From NCBI RefSeq assembly GCF_006658505.1, contig NZ_VFUZ01000028.1:1-64000 (forward strand): 64,000 nucleotides of DNA, given 5' to 3'. Below the pieces are notes generated by a model. That model did not search any database. It was not told the DNA's origin and worked only from the letters and a program-made list of their open reading frames with translations. The stretch is from Mesorhizobium sp. B2-4-15. Lineage in GTDB: Bacteria; Pseudomonadota; Alphaproteobacteria; Rhizobiales; Rhizobiaceae. The translations under genes were made by a program, and so were the position numbers. This document shows positions 23,778-33,047 of the stretch, piece after piece (the first letter of the stretch is position 1; every line of letters begins with the position of its first letter).

Positions 23778-25256
23778 TCACTCGCTCCACTTCACCTTTG
23801 TCAGGTCGTTCGCAGGGATCGGCGCGTTTTCCCACCACCCTTGCAGCTTGGCGTCCCAGACCCCGACCTTGGGCAGTTCGTAGAGGAAGCCGACTACGGC
23901 ATCGTCGGCAAGGATCTTTTGCGCTTCGGCATACAGTTCCTTGCGCTTGGCCTCGTCCGAGGTCAGATCCAGATCGGCGATGATCTTGTTGAAGGTCGGG
24001 TTGTCGTAATTGAAGTAGTAGTCCTTGCGCGAATAGATACCGATGTCGTTCGGCTCGGTATGGGAGACGATGGTCAGGTCGTAGTCTTTCTTGGTGAATA
24101 CCTGATCCAGCCACTGCGCCCATTCGACCGGAATGATCTCGAGATTGATACCGACCTCGCGAAGTTCCGAAGCGATGATCTCGCCGCCGAGCCGCGCATA
24201 GGAGGGTGGCGGCAGTTTCAATGTGGCCTTGAAGCCGTTCTCCAGCCCGGCCTCCTTCAAGAGTTCCTTGGCCTTGTTGACATTGTGCGGATAGAGACCG
24301 GTGAGGTCGACATAATATTTGTTGGCCGGCGACATATGCGAGCCGATCGGCAGGCCGAGCCCGGCCGAGGCGCCGTCGATGATCGCCTTGCGGTCAAGCG
24401 CGTAGGAGATCGCCTGCCTCACCTGCAGCTTGTCGAAGGGTGGCTTCTTGTTGTTGATCGACAGGATGGTCTCGCCTTCGGTCGCGCCGACCACGATTTT
24501 GAAGCGCGGATCATCCTTGACCTGAGAAACGCTGTCGGGATCGAAGAAGGGGAAAGCCTGTATGTCGCCGGAAAGCAACGCCGGCACCGCGGCGGCGGCA
24601 TCGGGAACGATGCGGAATTCGGCCTTTTCGAGGAAAACAGGGGCGCCCCAGTAATGGTCCGATTTCACCAGGGTGATCGATGAACCCTTGGCCCAGCTCT
24701 CGAACTTGAAGGGGCCGGTGCCGATCGGCTTTTCCTTGTTGGTGTCGGCGGATTTCGGCGAAACGATCACCGCGTCGCCCCAGCCCATATTGTAGAGGAA
24801 CGAGCCCTGCGGGTGGGCGAGCGTGACCTTCACGGTGGCGGGATCGACCACTTCGACCTTGTCGATGGCTGCAAAGAGCTGCTTCTGCGCGTTGATGGAG
24901 TTTTCCGCGCGGGCACGGTCGAGCGAAAACTTCACGTCATCGGCACTGAAATCGGTGCCGTCGTGGAATTTCACGCCGGTATGCAGCTTGAAAATATAGA
25001 CCTTGCCGTCGTCTGAAACGGTCCAGCTCTCGGCCAGATCCGGCAGAACTTCGCTGTTCGGGCCGATGCGGGTAAGGCCCTCGAAGACGTTGGCGTATGT
25101 GACCTCCCTGATGGCCGCGGCCGCTCCTGCCGTGGGATCGAGATGCGGGGGCTCAAGCGGAATGCCGATGACCAGATCGGTCCGGGCGGCAAACGCCGAC
25201 GTGGCGGTTGCGAACGCCAGCACGGCAGTGGCCAGAAGGGTCTTCCACAGTTTCAT
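23778..25256 (-). CDS. Peptide ABC transporter substrate-binding protein
   Basis: A 492-residue periplasmic binding protein (SBP family 5). It has a signal peptide (MKLWKTLLATAVLAFATATSAFA). The mature part opens with LVIGIPLEPPHLDPTAGAA and has the family stretch ESWTVSDDGKVYIFKLHTGVKFHDG at about residues 77-101. The ATG at 25256 is preferred over one 5 codons upstream because GGGGAG sits 8 bases before it. It follows the M20 deacetylase gene and precedes the permeases, separated from them by a palindromic repeat. Confidence 0.93.
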   Translation of the reverse strand: MKLWKTLLATAVLAFATATSAFAARTDLVIGIPLEPPHLDPTAGAAAAIREVTYANVFEGLTRIGPNSEVLPDLAESWTVSDDGKVYIFKLHTGVKFHDGTDFSADDVKFSLDRARAENSINAQKQLFAAIDKVEVVDPATVKVTLAHPQGSFLYNMGWGDAVIVSPKSADTNKEKPIGTGPFKFESWAKGSSITLVKSDHYWGAPVFLEKAEFRIVPDAAAAVPALLSGDIQAFPFFDPDSVSQVKDDPRFKIVVGATEGETILSINNKKPPFDKLQVRQAISYALDRKAIIDGASAGLGLPIGSHMSPANKYYVDLTGLYPHNVNKAKELLKEAGLENGFKATLKLPPPSYARLGGEIIASELREVGINLEIIPVEWAQWLDQVFTKKDYDLTIVSHTEPNDIGIYSRKDYYFNYDNPTFNKIIADLDLTSDEAKRKELYAEAQKILADDAVVGFLYELPKVGVWDAKLQGWWENAPIPANDLTKVKWSE

Positions 25257-25380
25257 CGCTGAACTCCCCATGTGCTCAGATGCTCAAGCCGGCGGATAGA
25301 AGCGTGATTTCGCGCGGGAGTAAATTGCGTTTCGTGCTGTCGCGTCACGCGAAGTGAAATGTTTTTGCGCCGCGGGCTGG

Positions 25381-26658
25381 TCATGCAGCCGTGCCGCGCA
25401 GCAGCACGTTGAGGCCGATCGCCATTACCTTGGCCGATTCCACCATGTCCGATATGCCGACCCACTCGTCCGGCCGGTGTGCCAGGTCGAGAATGCCCGG
25501 CCCATAGGCGATGCAGTCGTGGATGTGGCCGATCCGCGCAACGTGCTTCTGGTCGTAGGTGCCGGGCGAGATGACGTAATCGGGCTCGCGGTCGAAGATC
25601 GCATGAATGCCTTGCGCCACCGCCTTGACCACCGGCGCGTCGCGCTCGGTCATCAGCGGCAACACTTCCATCAGGTCGCGGATCTCGTAATCGAACTTTT
25701 TGCGTTCGCGCTTCAGCCGGTCGAGAATATCTGTCACTTCGCCCTTGACCGTGGCGAGATCCTCCTCGAGCAGGAAGCGGCGGTCGATGGTCAGCCGGCA
25801 AGAATCGGGCACGTTGGGCGAGGGCAGGCCGGGCCGGAAGTCCTCGGTCTGGCCGCCATGGATGGAATTGATGTTCATGGTCGAGCGCCTGGCGCCTTCG
25901 GGCACCACGGGCATGCGCGTCATCTTGCGGTCGAGTGCCGGGAACAGTTCGTCCTCGAAGGCCCGCAGCACGGCGCCCATATGGCGTACCGCATTGTCGC
26001 CGAGGAAGGGCATCGAGCCGTGGGCGATCTCACCCTTGGTCTCGATCTCCGCCCACCAGACGCCGCGATGGCCAAGGCAGATGCGATCCTTGTTCAACGG
26101 CTCGGGGATGATGACGTGGTCGACCCTGGGTTTCGAGAAATAACCGAGCCTGGCCAGATGGGCGACGCCGCCGAAACCGCCGGACTCCTCGTCGACCGTG
26201 CCCGATATTTCGATGGCGCCGGGAAAATCGGGGAAGACTTCCATGAAGGCTTCGACGGCGATGATGGAGGCGGCCAGGCCGCCCTTCATGTCGCAGGCGC
26301 CGCGGCCGTAGACCTTGCCGTCCCTGACGATGCCGGCAAAGGGATCGACGGTCCAGCCATCGCCGGCCTCGACCACGTCGATATGCGAATTGAAGTGGAC
26401 GCAGGCGCCGGGTGATCTTCCGTCGAAACGGGCCACGACATTGACGCGCGGGTAGCGATCGGTGTCGCCAGGCGTGCCTTCGGCGCGGATGAACTCGGTT
26501 TCGAAGCCGCGCTTCTTCAGCCGCGCGCCGATATATTCGGCGCAAGGCCGGTAGGCTTCGCCCGGTGGATTGATGGTCGGAAAACGGATCAGGTCGCCGG
26601 TCAGCGCCACCATCTCGTCGCGCCTGATGTCGATTGCCTTGAGGAGTCGCTCGTTCAT
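25381..26658 (-). CDS. M20 family deacetylase/deacylase (ArgE/DapE-like)
   Basis: A 425-residue metalloenzyme of the M20 family. Metal ligands are visible in FNSHIDVV, YGRGACDMKGG (the bridging Asp) and VDEESGG (the catalytic Glu pair). The dimerisation domain follows at about residues 190-300. ArgE/DapE relatives remove acyl groups from amino acids or hydrolyse dipeptides. As first gene of the peptide transporter operon, it probably processes the imported compound. Start choice is uncertain: ATG 26658 is used, and an in-frame TTG lies 12 codons earlier. Confidence 0.88.
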   Translation of the reverse strand: MNERLLKAIDIRRDEMVALTGDLIRFPTINPPGEAYRPCAEYIGARLKKRGFETEFIRAEGTPGDTDRYPRVNVVARFDGRSPGACVHFNSHIDVVEAGDGWTVDPFAGIVRDGKVYGRGACDMKGGLAASIIAVEAFMEVFPDFPGAIEISGTVDEESGGFGGVAHLARLGYFSKPRVDHVIIPEPLNKDRICLGHRGVWWAEIETKGEIAHGSMPFLGDNAVRHMGAVLRAFEDELFPALDRKMTRMPVVPEGARRSTMNINSIHGGQTEDFRPGLPSPNVPDSCRLTIDRRFLLEEDLATVKGEVTDILDRLKRERKKFDYEIRDLMEVLPLMTERDAPVVKAVAQGIHAIFDREPDYVISPGTYDQKHVARIGHIHDCIAYGPGILDLAHRPDEWVGISDMVESAKVMAIGLNVLLRGTAA

Positions 26659-26873
26659 GCCGTGAGTTGAGCAGCGATCCCCGTGGTTTTGCAAGCCCCT
26701 CGATCAAGCCGTGCGGCGTGGCGTTGCGGCAACTATTGCGGGAAATCGTTCAAATTCGCTGCTTTGGATTGGCGAATTGGTCAAGGAGTACGTGCTATCT
26801 GTTCACCGCCATTAAAAAAGTGAAAACAACGTGATGGCGGGCAGGCAAGGGGCAATCAAAGGGGTTTGATCGC

Positions 26874-27302
26874 ATGAAAAAGTTCTTTCTTGTGGCAGCG
26901 ATGCTGGCAACCGCGCTGTTTGGTACATCGATCGCAAGTCAGGCGGCCATGCTGGTGGCGAATATCAACGTGTCGTCGCAGACAATGACCGTCCGGTATG
27001 GCTCGGCGGTTTACCGGTGGGCCGTATCCACCGCCCGTCCGGGCTATTTCACGCCGCGCGGCACTTACCGGCCGCAGCGGACCGCGCGGATGTGGTATTC
27101 GCGAAAATACGACATGTCGCCGATGCCTTATTCCGTGTTCTTCCGCGGTGGCTACGCCATCCATGGAACGGGCGCCGTCAGGCAACTCGGCCGTCCGGCT
27201 TCGCATGGCTGCGTGCGGCTGCACACGGCCAATGCCGCGACCTTCTATGCGATGGTGCGGGAAGTGGGCCTCGGCAACACACGCATTGTCGTCAGCAACT
27301 AA
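26874..27302 (+). CDS. L,D-transpeptidase (YkuD domain)
   Basis: A 142-residue exported protein with a signal peptide (MKKFFLVAAMLATALFGTSIA, cut around residue 24). The YkuD catalytic motif is complete: His97 in IHGTG, then SHGCVRL with His111 and nucleophile Cys113. L,D-transpeptidases form 3-3 peptidoglycan cross-links or attach proteins to peptidoglycan in the periplasm, and in alphaproteobacteria they also serve polar growth. The protein is near minimal size, with no extra binding domain. It is divergent from the M20 gene. Confidence 0.93.
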   Translation: MKKFFLVAAMLATALFGTSIASQAAMLVANINVSSQTMTVRYGSAVYRWAVSTARPGYFTPRGTYRPQRTARMWYSRKYDMSPMPYSVFFRGGYAIHGTGAVRQLGRPASHGCVRLHTANAATFYAMVREVGLGNTRIVVSN

Positions 27303-27361
27303 TGTCGTCCAGATCGGCTTCGTCGGCCGGCGTAGAACTTGCATTCTCGCCGGCGGCAGGC

Positions 27362-28345
27362 TCAAGCGGTTGAGACGGGAGCCGGCTTGGGCCGCCGTTT
27401 GCGCCGCCAGTTGCTGATCTCCCACCGCTTGTGGAACCACATCCACTGGCCGGGGTCCTCGCGCACCCAGCGCTCGACCACGTCGTTCAGCATCTGGGTG
27501 GTGGCGTGGACGTCGACGCTGCCGTCGGCCGTGCGCGGCAAGACCAGCTTGTCCTCGATCTCGAGGCGGAAGCGATTGCCGGGCAGCCTGACACAGCGCG
27601 CCGGATAGACATCGCAATCGTAGTGGCGGGCAAGGGTGCCGAGCACGCGATTGCTCTGACAGGGACGGCCGAAGAAGGTCGTCTCCAGGCCGTTGGAGAA
27701 TTTCTGGTCGACGAGAACGCCAATGTTGCCGCCGTTTTCCAGCACCCCGGCCAAGGCAAACGAGGCGCCGGCCATCGACGGCAGCAGCGATCCCATGGTC
27801 GAGCGGCGCGTCGAAAGGATATAGTCGGCGAGGTAGGGGTTGTTGGGCGGGCGAAACAGCGCCGTGATGTTCATGCCGAAGGTGGCCGCGGCCACCGGCA
27901 GCAGCTCGAAATTGCCGAGATGGCCGGTGAAGACGATATGCGGCTGCTTTTCGGCCGCGATCTCGATGAAGTGCTCAATGCCCCTGACCTCGATGCGGCC
28001 GGGCTTGCTGGCGGCCGGGTCATAGTCGAACAGGGCGTCAAGGAAAATGTATTCGGCGGCAAGCCGGGCCATGTTGCCCCACATGTCGGAAGCGATGGCC
28101 TGGATTTCGCCCTCGCTCTTTTCCGGATAGGCCTTGCGCAAATTGTCGATGGCGACCTGGTGACGCCCAACCCTTGGACCAATGAGGCGTGCGACGCGGT
28201 CGGCGAAATTCAGCGCACTGTCGACCGGCAGCAGGCGCAGCATCGACATGATGATCATCGCGGCGCGTGCAACCAGCCAGTAATTCACCTGGCGCAGCTG
28301 CCGGCCATAGCGGAACTTCAGGTCGCGGCGAAGCTTCTTGAGCAC
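27362..28345 (-). CDS. lpxXL: Lipid A very-long-chain acyltransferase LpxXL (HtrB/LpxL family)
   Basis: A 327-residue protein of the lysophospholipid/lauroyl acyltransferase family with one N-terminal membrane segment (VARAAMIIMSMLRLLP). The catalytic His142 and Glu147 (GHLGNFE) form the HX4E motif. As last gene of the acpXL cluster it is expected to move the 27-hydroxyoctacosanoyl-type chain from AcpXL to lipid A in the inner membrane. The start is a GTG at 28345 with a weak ribosome-binding site, 12 bp after the stop of the dehydrogenase gene, so translational coupling is likely. Confidence 0.92.
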   Translation of the reverse strand: MLKKLRRDLKFRYGRQLRQVNYWLVARAAMIIMSMLRLLPVDSALNFADRVARLIGPRVGRHQVAIDNLRKAYPEKSEGEIQAIASDMWGNMARLAAEYIFLDALFDYDPAASKPGRIEVRGIEHFIEIAAEKQPHIVFTGHLGNFELLPVAAATFGMNITALFRPPNNPYLADYILSTRRSTMGSLLPSMAGASFALAGVLENGGNIGVLVDQKFSNGLETTFFGRPCQSNRVLGTLARHYDCDVYPARCVRLPGNRFRLEIEDKLVLPRTADGSVDVHATTQMLNDVVERWVREDPGQWMWFHKRWEISNWRRKRRPKPAPVSTA

Positions 28346-28357
28346 GGAGATCAGGAC

Positions 28358-29386
28358 CTAGGCGACGCGCAGGATGATCTTGCCGAAGACGTCGCGGCCT
28401 TCCATGCGCTTCAGCGCCGCATCGATATCGTCGAAGCCGACCTCGGTATCGATGACCGGCGCGACCTGTCCGGCCGCCATCTTCTGCATGGCGTTGGCCA
28501 TGTTCTCCATGCGGCAGCCGAACGATCCCAGAAGTTTCAGCTGCTGCTGGAACAGCTGCATCAGGTTGATCTGCGTCGACACGCCTGATGTCGAGCCGCA
28601 GGTCACCAGGCGGCCACCCCGTTTCAGGCACAGCATCGAGCCGGCAAAGGTATCGGCGCCGACATGTTCGAACACCACGTCGACGCCCTTCTTCTTCGTC
28701 AGCTTGCGCACGACGCCTTCGAAACGGTCGTCGCGGTAGTTGATGACATGGTCGGCGCCAAGCGCCTTGGCCTTTTCGATCTTGTCGTTCGACCCGACCG
28801 TGGTGATGATCGTGCAGCCCATGCGTTTGGCCAGCTGGATCGCGGCCGAGCCGATGCCGGAGCCGCCGGCATGGATGAGGATGGTCTCGCCGGGCTGAAG
28901 TTTCGCATTGTCGAACAGCATGTGCTCGACCGTGCCAAAGGTGACGGGAGCCACCGCGGCGCCGACGTCGCTCACGCCAGGCGGCGCTGGGACCAACAGG
29001 CGTGCCGGCAGGTTGATCTTCTCCTGCGCGAAGCCGTCGAGGTGGAAGCCGTGGACACCGGAAACATGTTCGCACAGATTGTCGCGGCCCTCGCGGCACG
29101 CACGGCAAAGGCCGCAGGTGCGGGCGCCGTAGATCGACACCAATTGTCCGGGCAGCAGGCTGGAGACGCCGGGGCCGACCGCCTCGACCTCGCCCGAGGC
29201 TTCCGCGCCGACGACCAGCGGCAATTTGCGCTTGGCGAAGGCCATGCCGCGCCAGCCCCAGACGTCGATATGGTTCAGCGCCACCGCCCTGATGCGCAGC
29301 GTGACTTCTCCGAGTGCGGGGGGCGGGGGAGGCGGCAGGTCCACCGTTTCAAGACGGCGGTCCTCGATAAGTTGCAATGCGCGCAT
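28358..29386 (-). CDS. adh2XL: Zinc-binding alcohol dehydrogenase-like protein of the VLCFA cluster
   Basis: A 342-residue medium-chain dehydrogenase/reductase. A structural-zinc cysteine set is present (CGLCRACREGRDNLC), and the NAD(P)-binding motif is AGGSGIGSAAIQLAK. In the rhizobial acpXL cluster this gene (adh2XL) is thought to act in elongation of the very-long-chain fatty acid, plausibly as an enoyl reductase, though direct proof is limited. It lies between fabF1XL and lpxXL on the same strand with short gaps. Confidence 0.88.
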   Translation of the reverse strand: MRALQLIEDRRLETVDLPPPPPPALGEVTLRIRAVALNHIDVWGWRGMAFAKRKLPLVVGAEASGEVEAVGPGVSSLLPGQLVSIYGARTCGLCRACREGRDNLCEHVSGVHGFHLDGFAQEKINLPARLLVPAPPGVSDVGAAVAPVTFGTVEHMLFDNAKLQPGETILIHAGGSGIGSAAIQLAKRMGCTIITTVGSNDKIEKAKALGADHVINYRDDRFEGVVRKLTKKKGVDVVFEHVGADTFAGSMLCLKRGGRLVTCGSTSGVSTQINLMQLFQQQLKLLGSFGCRMENMANAMQKMAAGQVAPVIDTEVGFDDIDAALKRMEGRDVFGKIILRVA

Positions 29387-29422
29387 TGGGCCTGTCGGTT
29401 CAGTGGGACTGAAAAAGGTCGC

Positions 29423-30694
29423 TTAGACCGGTTCCCGCGCCATGACAAGGCAAGTGTTCTGGCCGCCGAAGCCGAAGGAGTTCGACAGAACGCTGCGAAC
29501 CTCGGCATTGCGCTTCTTGTTCGGTACCACGTCGAGCACGATCGCGGGGTCAGGATTGTCGTAATTGATGGTCGGCGGAATGACACCTTCGCGCATGGTC
29601 ATCAGCGAGAACGCGGCCTCGACGGCGCCCGCCGCCGAAAGCGTGTGGCCGATCATCGACTTGTTGGACGAGATCGGCATCGAGCCGATCCGCTCGCCGA
29701 AAACGGTCGACAGCGACAGATGCTCCATCTTGTCGTTTTCCGGTGTCGAGGTGCCGTGGGCGTTGACGTAGTCGATCTCGTCTTCGCCCAAGCCGGCATC
29801 GGCAAGGGCGGCGCGAACGGCCGCGATCGCCGGCGAGCCGTCCGGCTTGGAGCGGGTGCGGTGGAAATCGTCCGCCTTTTCGCCGCAGCCGCGCAGGATG
29901 CCGAGAACGGCGGCTCCGCGGGCGAGCGCTGCTTCAAGCGATTCCAGCACGAGCGCTCCGGAGCCCTCGGCCAGCACGAAGCCGTCGCGGTCCTTGGAAA
30001 ATGGCTTGGAGGCTTTTTCCGGAATGTCGTTGTGGGTCGACAGCGCCGACAGTAGCGAAAAGCGGATCAACGCCTCGGCGGTTGCCGAACCGTCGGCGCC
30101 GATGGACAGGGCCCGGTCGCATTCGCCGCGGCGGATCGCCTCGACCCCGAGCTGGATGGCGGTCGCGCCGGAGGCGCAAGCGGTCGACAGCGTGATCGGC
30201 AGCCCGCGCGTGCCGAACCGGTCGGCGAGCCGGTCGGCGATCGAGCCGAACTGGGTGGTCTCGAAAATGTCGAGTTCCTTCAGGCCGCGCGCCACCCGCA
30301 GCAGCCTTTCGGCGCCGGCGTCGTCCTTGTCGGAATTGTAGAGCGAGAAGCGTTCGTGCCAGTCGAGCTCGACCGGCGGCGAGGCGAGGAACAGCGGCCC
30401 GCCGAAATCGCCGGAATTCAGCCCAGCTTCGCCCACGGCTTCCTGCGCGGCGGTCTCGGCCAATTCATAGGTGAGGGGGCTGGCGCCCTTCGAACTCGAC
30501 GGCAGGAAATCGACCATGCCGGAGATTCGAGTGTTGAGGTGGTCGATCGGAAAGCGGGTGATCGGGTGGATACCCGACTTGCCCGACGTCAGCGCCGCCC
30601 AATTATCGGTCTTGCCGACGCCAAGCGAGGTCACCACGCCGATGCCGGTGACGGCGACGATCGGCCTGCCCATGTGATCTCTGAGATTGGCCAT
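29423..30694 (-). CDS. fabF1XL: Beta-ketoacyl-ACP synthase II of the VLCFA cluster (catalytic partner)
   Basis: A 423-residue ketosynthase with an intact active site: Cys173 (STACASGA), His313 (NAHGTSTPEND) and His350 (SMIGHTLSAAG). It catalyses condensation of malonyl-ACP with acyl chains, here probably on AcpXL, for the long lipid A chain. It is next to a second ketosynthase-like protein that lacks two of these residues, which suggests a heterodimer. ATG 30694 has GAGGG upstream. Confidence 0.92.
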   Translation of the reverse strand: MANLRDHMGRPIVAVTGIGVVTSLGVGKTDNWAALTSGKSGIHPITRFPIDHLNTRISGMVDFLPSSSKGASPLTYELAETAAQEAVGEAGLNSGDFGGPLFLASPPVELDWHERFSLYNSDKDDAGAERLLRVARGLKELDIFETTQFGSIADRLADRFGTRGLPITLSTACASGATAIQLGVEAIRRGECDRALSIGADGSATAEALIRFSLLSALSTHNDIPEKASKPFSKDRDGFVLAEGSGALVLESLEAALARGAAVLGILRGCGEKADDFHRTRSKPDGSPAIAAVRAALADAGLGEDEIDYVNAHGTSTPENDKMEHLSLSTVFGERIGSMPISSNKSMIGHTLSAAGAVEAAFSLMTMREGVIPPTINYDNPDPAIVLDVVPNKKRNAEVRSVLSNSFGFGGQNTCLVMAREPV

Positions 30695-30745
30695 GCGGAA
30701 GCCCTCAACCTTTTATCATTACAGCATCGCCGAAAGAATGCCGCC

Positions 30746-31936
30746 TTACGCAGCGTTGACCAGCGCCATGCCCTCGAATTGGTGATAGCCGATCGCCGTT
30801 GCAAGGACGGTTCCGGGAACGCCTTGAAACGGCTTCTCGGTGGCGGCATCAAAGACGGGGTAGGCGGCCTTGCGGTCGACGGCCAATGCGGCCAGCGCGA
30901 CGGCGAACGGAAACTGCGCTTCCTTCATGTGCCCGGTCAGCGTTGAGAAACCGCGCGCGGCGATTGCAGGATTGGCATCGAGCGCGGCTTTCTCGGCGGT
31001 GGTTGCCGCATGCGCGCCGGACGCCCCCGACATGGCGAGCAACTCGCCGTTCGGCAGCGCCGCCTGGGCGAGCAGTGCGTTGATCTCGGCGCCGAGCTCT
31101 CCGCGCGACCGCCTGGCGCGGCCGGAAACGACCGGTCCGAGCTCGGCATAGATCTTGCGCCCCCGGCTCATCGCGTGTTCGCGCTGCTCCAGCACCAGGA
31201 AGGCACCGCCGGAGCCAGACACCACGCCGCCGCCATCGGCCCCTTGCCTTTGCCAGACAGGCTTCCACGGGCCGCGATGCAGGTAGCCGGCCAATTCGTA
31301 GCCGAGCAACATGTCGGAATGCTCGGTCTGGAAAGCGCCGCCGACCAGGATGTGTGTCGACTGGCCGGAGCGGATGCGCGCGGCGGCCGTCTCGACGGCA
31401 GCGACGCCGGCGCCTTCCTCGCCCATGAAGGTTCTGGACGAGCCGGTCACCTTGTGGACGATGGAGATGTTGCCTGCGAGCAGGTTGGAAAGCTGGGCCA
31501 GGAACAGGGTAGGCCGCAATTCCGTGGTCAGCTTCTCATTGAGCAGGACGTCGCGGTCATTGCGGCTTTCCGAGGCGGCAAGAATGGCGGCATCGACCGC
31601 CTCGTCGCGCTCGCCGCCGCCAGCGGCGACAACCATGTCCATGGTGGCGCAGAGGTCATCATTGCCCTTGATGCCGGCATCGTCGAGCGCAAGCCCGGCG
31701 GCATAGGTGCCGAGCCGCTGCCAGGTTTCCATCTGCCGCTGGTCGCCGCGCTTGGCGATCTGGAGGTTCCAGTCGATCTCCGGCAGCGGATGGATGGTGT
31801 AGGGCGCAAAGCGCGCCGCTTCGAGCATCGGCTGCAGGCCTGGTTGCGCGAGCTTCTGCCAATGGGCTTCCGGGCCTTCTCCCAATGAGGAGACAAGGCC
31901 GATTCCAGTGATGACGACGTCGCGGGGGCTGCTCAT
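30746..31936 (-). CDS. fabF2XL: Beta-ketoacyl-ACP synthase-like protein of the VLCFA cluster, catalytically degenerate
   Basis: A 396-residue protein with the ketosynthase fold pattern (VVITGIGLVSSLGEG at the start, NLLAGNISIV, and a late TGHMKEAQ). Aligned with the neighbouring fabF1XL product, the nucleophilic Cys is replaced by Glu174 (MGEEGAG), and the first catalytic His is missing because the NAHGTST region reads SGASGAH. Only the second His equivalent (in TGHMKEA) remains. It therefore cannot be a normal condensing enzyme by itself. A chain-length-factor role as in type II polyketide KS-beta subunits is my inference. It is 56 bp downstream of acpXL. Confidence 0.88.
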   Translation of the reverse strand: MSSPRDVVITGIGLVSSLGEGPEAHWQKLAQPGLQPMLEAARFAPYTIHPLPEIDWNLQIAKRGDQRQMETWQRLGTYAAGLALDDAGIKGNDDLCATMDMVVAAGGGERDEAVDAAILAASESRNDRDVLLNEKLTTELRPTLFLAQLSNLLAGNISIVHKVTGSSRTFMGEEGAGVAAVETAAARIRSGQSTHILVGGAFQTEHSDMLLGYELAGYLHRGPWKPVWQRQGADGGGVVSGSGGAFLVLEQREHAMSRGRKIYAELGPVVSGRARRSRGELGAEINALLAQAALPNGELLAMSGASGAHAATTAEKAALDANPAIAARGFSTLTGHMKEAQFPFAVALAALAVDRKAAYPVFDAATEKPFQGVPGTVLATAIGYHQFEGMALVNAA

Positions 31937-31961
31937 GAGCGGCTTTGTGGGTCAGGCGGCG

Positions 31962-31984
31962 GAGCGCGTCAAGGTCGCGCGCTC
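31962..31984 (-). terminator. Hairpin between acpXL and fabF2XL (attenuator-like)
   Basis: GAGCGCG and CGCGCTC form a perfect 7-bp stem with a 9-base loop in the 56-bp gap after acpXL. No U-tract follows on the minus strand. It may protect or partly terminate the acpXL message, giving more carrier protein than ketosynthase. Confidence 0.35.
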
Positions 31985-31992
31985 AACTGACG

Positions 31993-32274
31993 TCAGGCGG
32001 TCTTGGCGGCAACCAGTGCGTCGATCTTGGCGCACAGGTTCTTCATGACGAAGTAATCGTCGGTGGAAGCCTTGCCGTCATTGACTTCCTGGGTCCACTT
32101 TTCCAGCGGCACCTTGATGCCGAATTCCTTGTCGATGGCGAAGACGATGTCGAGGAAGTCGAGGCTGTCGATACCGAGATCGTCGATCGTGTGGCTTTCG
32201 GGCGTGATGGTGTCGATATCGATCTCGCTGGTGTCGGCAATGATCTTGGCGACTTTGTCGAACGTGGTGGACAA
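31993..32274 (-). CDS. acpXL: Acyl carrier protein AcpXL for very-long-chain fatty acid of lipid A
   Basis: A 93-residue acyl carrier protein closely matching rhizobial AcpXL (TFDKVAKII... [19 protein letters not shown]). The phosphopantetheine attachment site is Ser37 in GIDSLDF. It carries the growing 28-carbon chain later placed on lipid A. No ATG exists at the expected start: the best start is TTG 32274, preceded by AAGGA at suitable spacing, which gives the normal family length. An upstream in-frame ATG at 32400 would add 42 residues not found in the family. It heads the cluster. Confidence 0.95.
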   Translation of the reverse strand: MSTTFDKVAKIIADTSEIDIDTITPESHTIDDLGIDSLDFLDIVFAIDKEFGIKVPLEKWTQEVNDGKASTDDYFVMKNLCAKIDALVAAKTA

Positions 32275-32498
32275 GGGCTTTTCCTTCTTTGCGGGCGGAA
32301 TCTGTCCGCAGCTTGTTTGGGCGCTGTCTAATCGGTTTTTCCCGGCAGGAAAAGGCCTGATGAGCCGGGCACGGATGGGAAGCATGCCCAAGAAACGCAA
32401 GAAGGCCCGCCGGTCAAGCGGCAGTTCCGCCGGTTGACGTCCCGGCAGCTGCCGGCGATGGCAAACGGCCGCCGTCTTGCCGGTCCTCGGGCCGGTCC

Positions 32499-33047
32499 TC
32501 AGAAAGTGACGCGGCCGAGCACGCGCAGGCCGTCGCCCTGCGGCTCGACGACCACGGCCTCGCCCTCGCGCGGCGAGACACCAGTCAGCGCGATGATGTT
32601 TTCCAGGTGGGTAACCATGACCAGATTGTCGGAACCGGAATAGGCGCGGATTTCCTTCAGGATGCCGGCGATCTGCGCTGCGTTCTGCGCATCGTCGCCC
32701 TTCAAGAGGTCGAGCGGCGCGAACAGCTTCGGCTCGGCCTCGAAGGCGATGCGCGCTGTGTCGAGGCAGCGGCAGTAGCGGCTGGAGAGCACACGCTCGA
32801 CGGGCGCCGCGCGGGCGGCGAACAGGGCGCCTATCCTGCTCGCCTGCTGCTTGCCGCGCGCCGACAGGTTGACCTGGGTGCCGCAGTTGTCGATGTCGAA
32901 ATTGGCGGGGTCACTGGTGCCGGTGACCATGGCGTGGCGAAGCAGAACCACATGGCCGCCGTCACGCAGCAGCGCCCACCCGGCATCCGTTGCGTGGGCC
33001 GCCACAGGCACAACAAGCAGGAACAACGCCAAGGCCAATCGGATCAT
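32499..33047 (-). CDS. Secreted histidine phosphatase family protein
   Basis: A 182-residue protein with a signal peptide ([19 protein letters not shown]) and the phosphoglycerate-mutase-like catalytic motif LLRHAM with phospho-acceptor His38. A second histidine lies in VMVTHLEN. It is likely a periplasmic phosphatase of unknown substrate. The ATG at 33047 is used because GGAAGG sits 6 bases upstream and yields a clean signal peptide. It is upstream of, but well separated from, acpXL on the same strand. Confidence 0.85.
   Translation of the reverse strand: MIRLALALFLLVVPVAAHATDAGWALLRDGGHVVLLRHAMVTGTSDPANFDIDNCGTQVNLSARGKQQASRIGALFAARAAPVERVLSSRYCRCLDTARIAFEAEPKLFAPLDLLKGDDAQNAAQIAGILKEIRAYSGSDNLVMVTHLENIIALTGVSPREGEAVVVEPQGDGLRVLGRVTF

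Noticed and set aside
32359-32437. 25-codon basic open frame ([12 protein letters not shown]) on the plus strand upstream of acpXL
   Set aside because: It is very short, has no convincing ribosome-binding site, and lies in the leader region of acpXL on the other strand.
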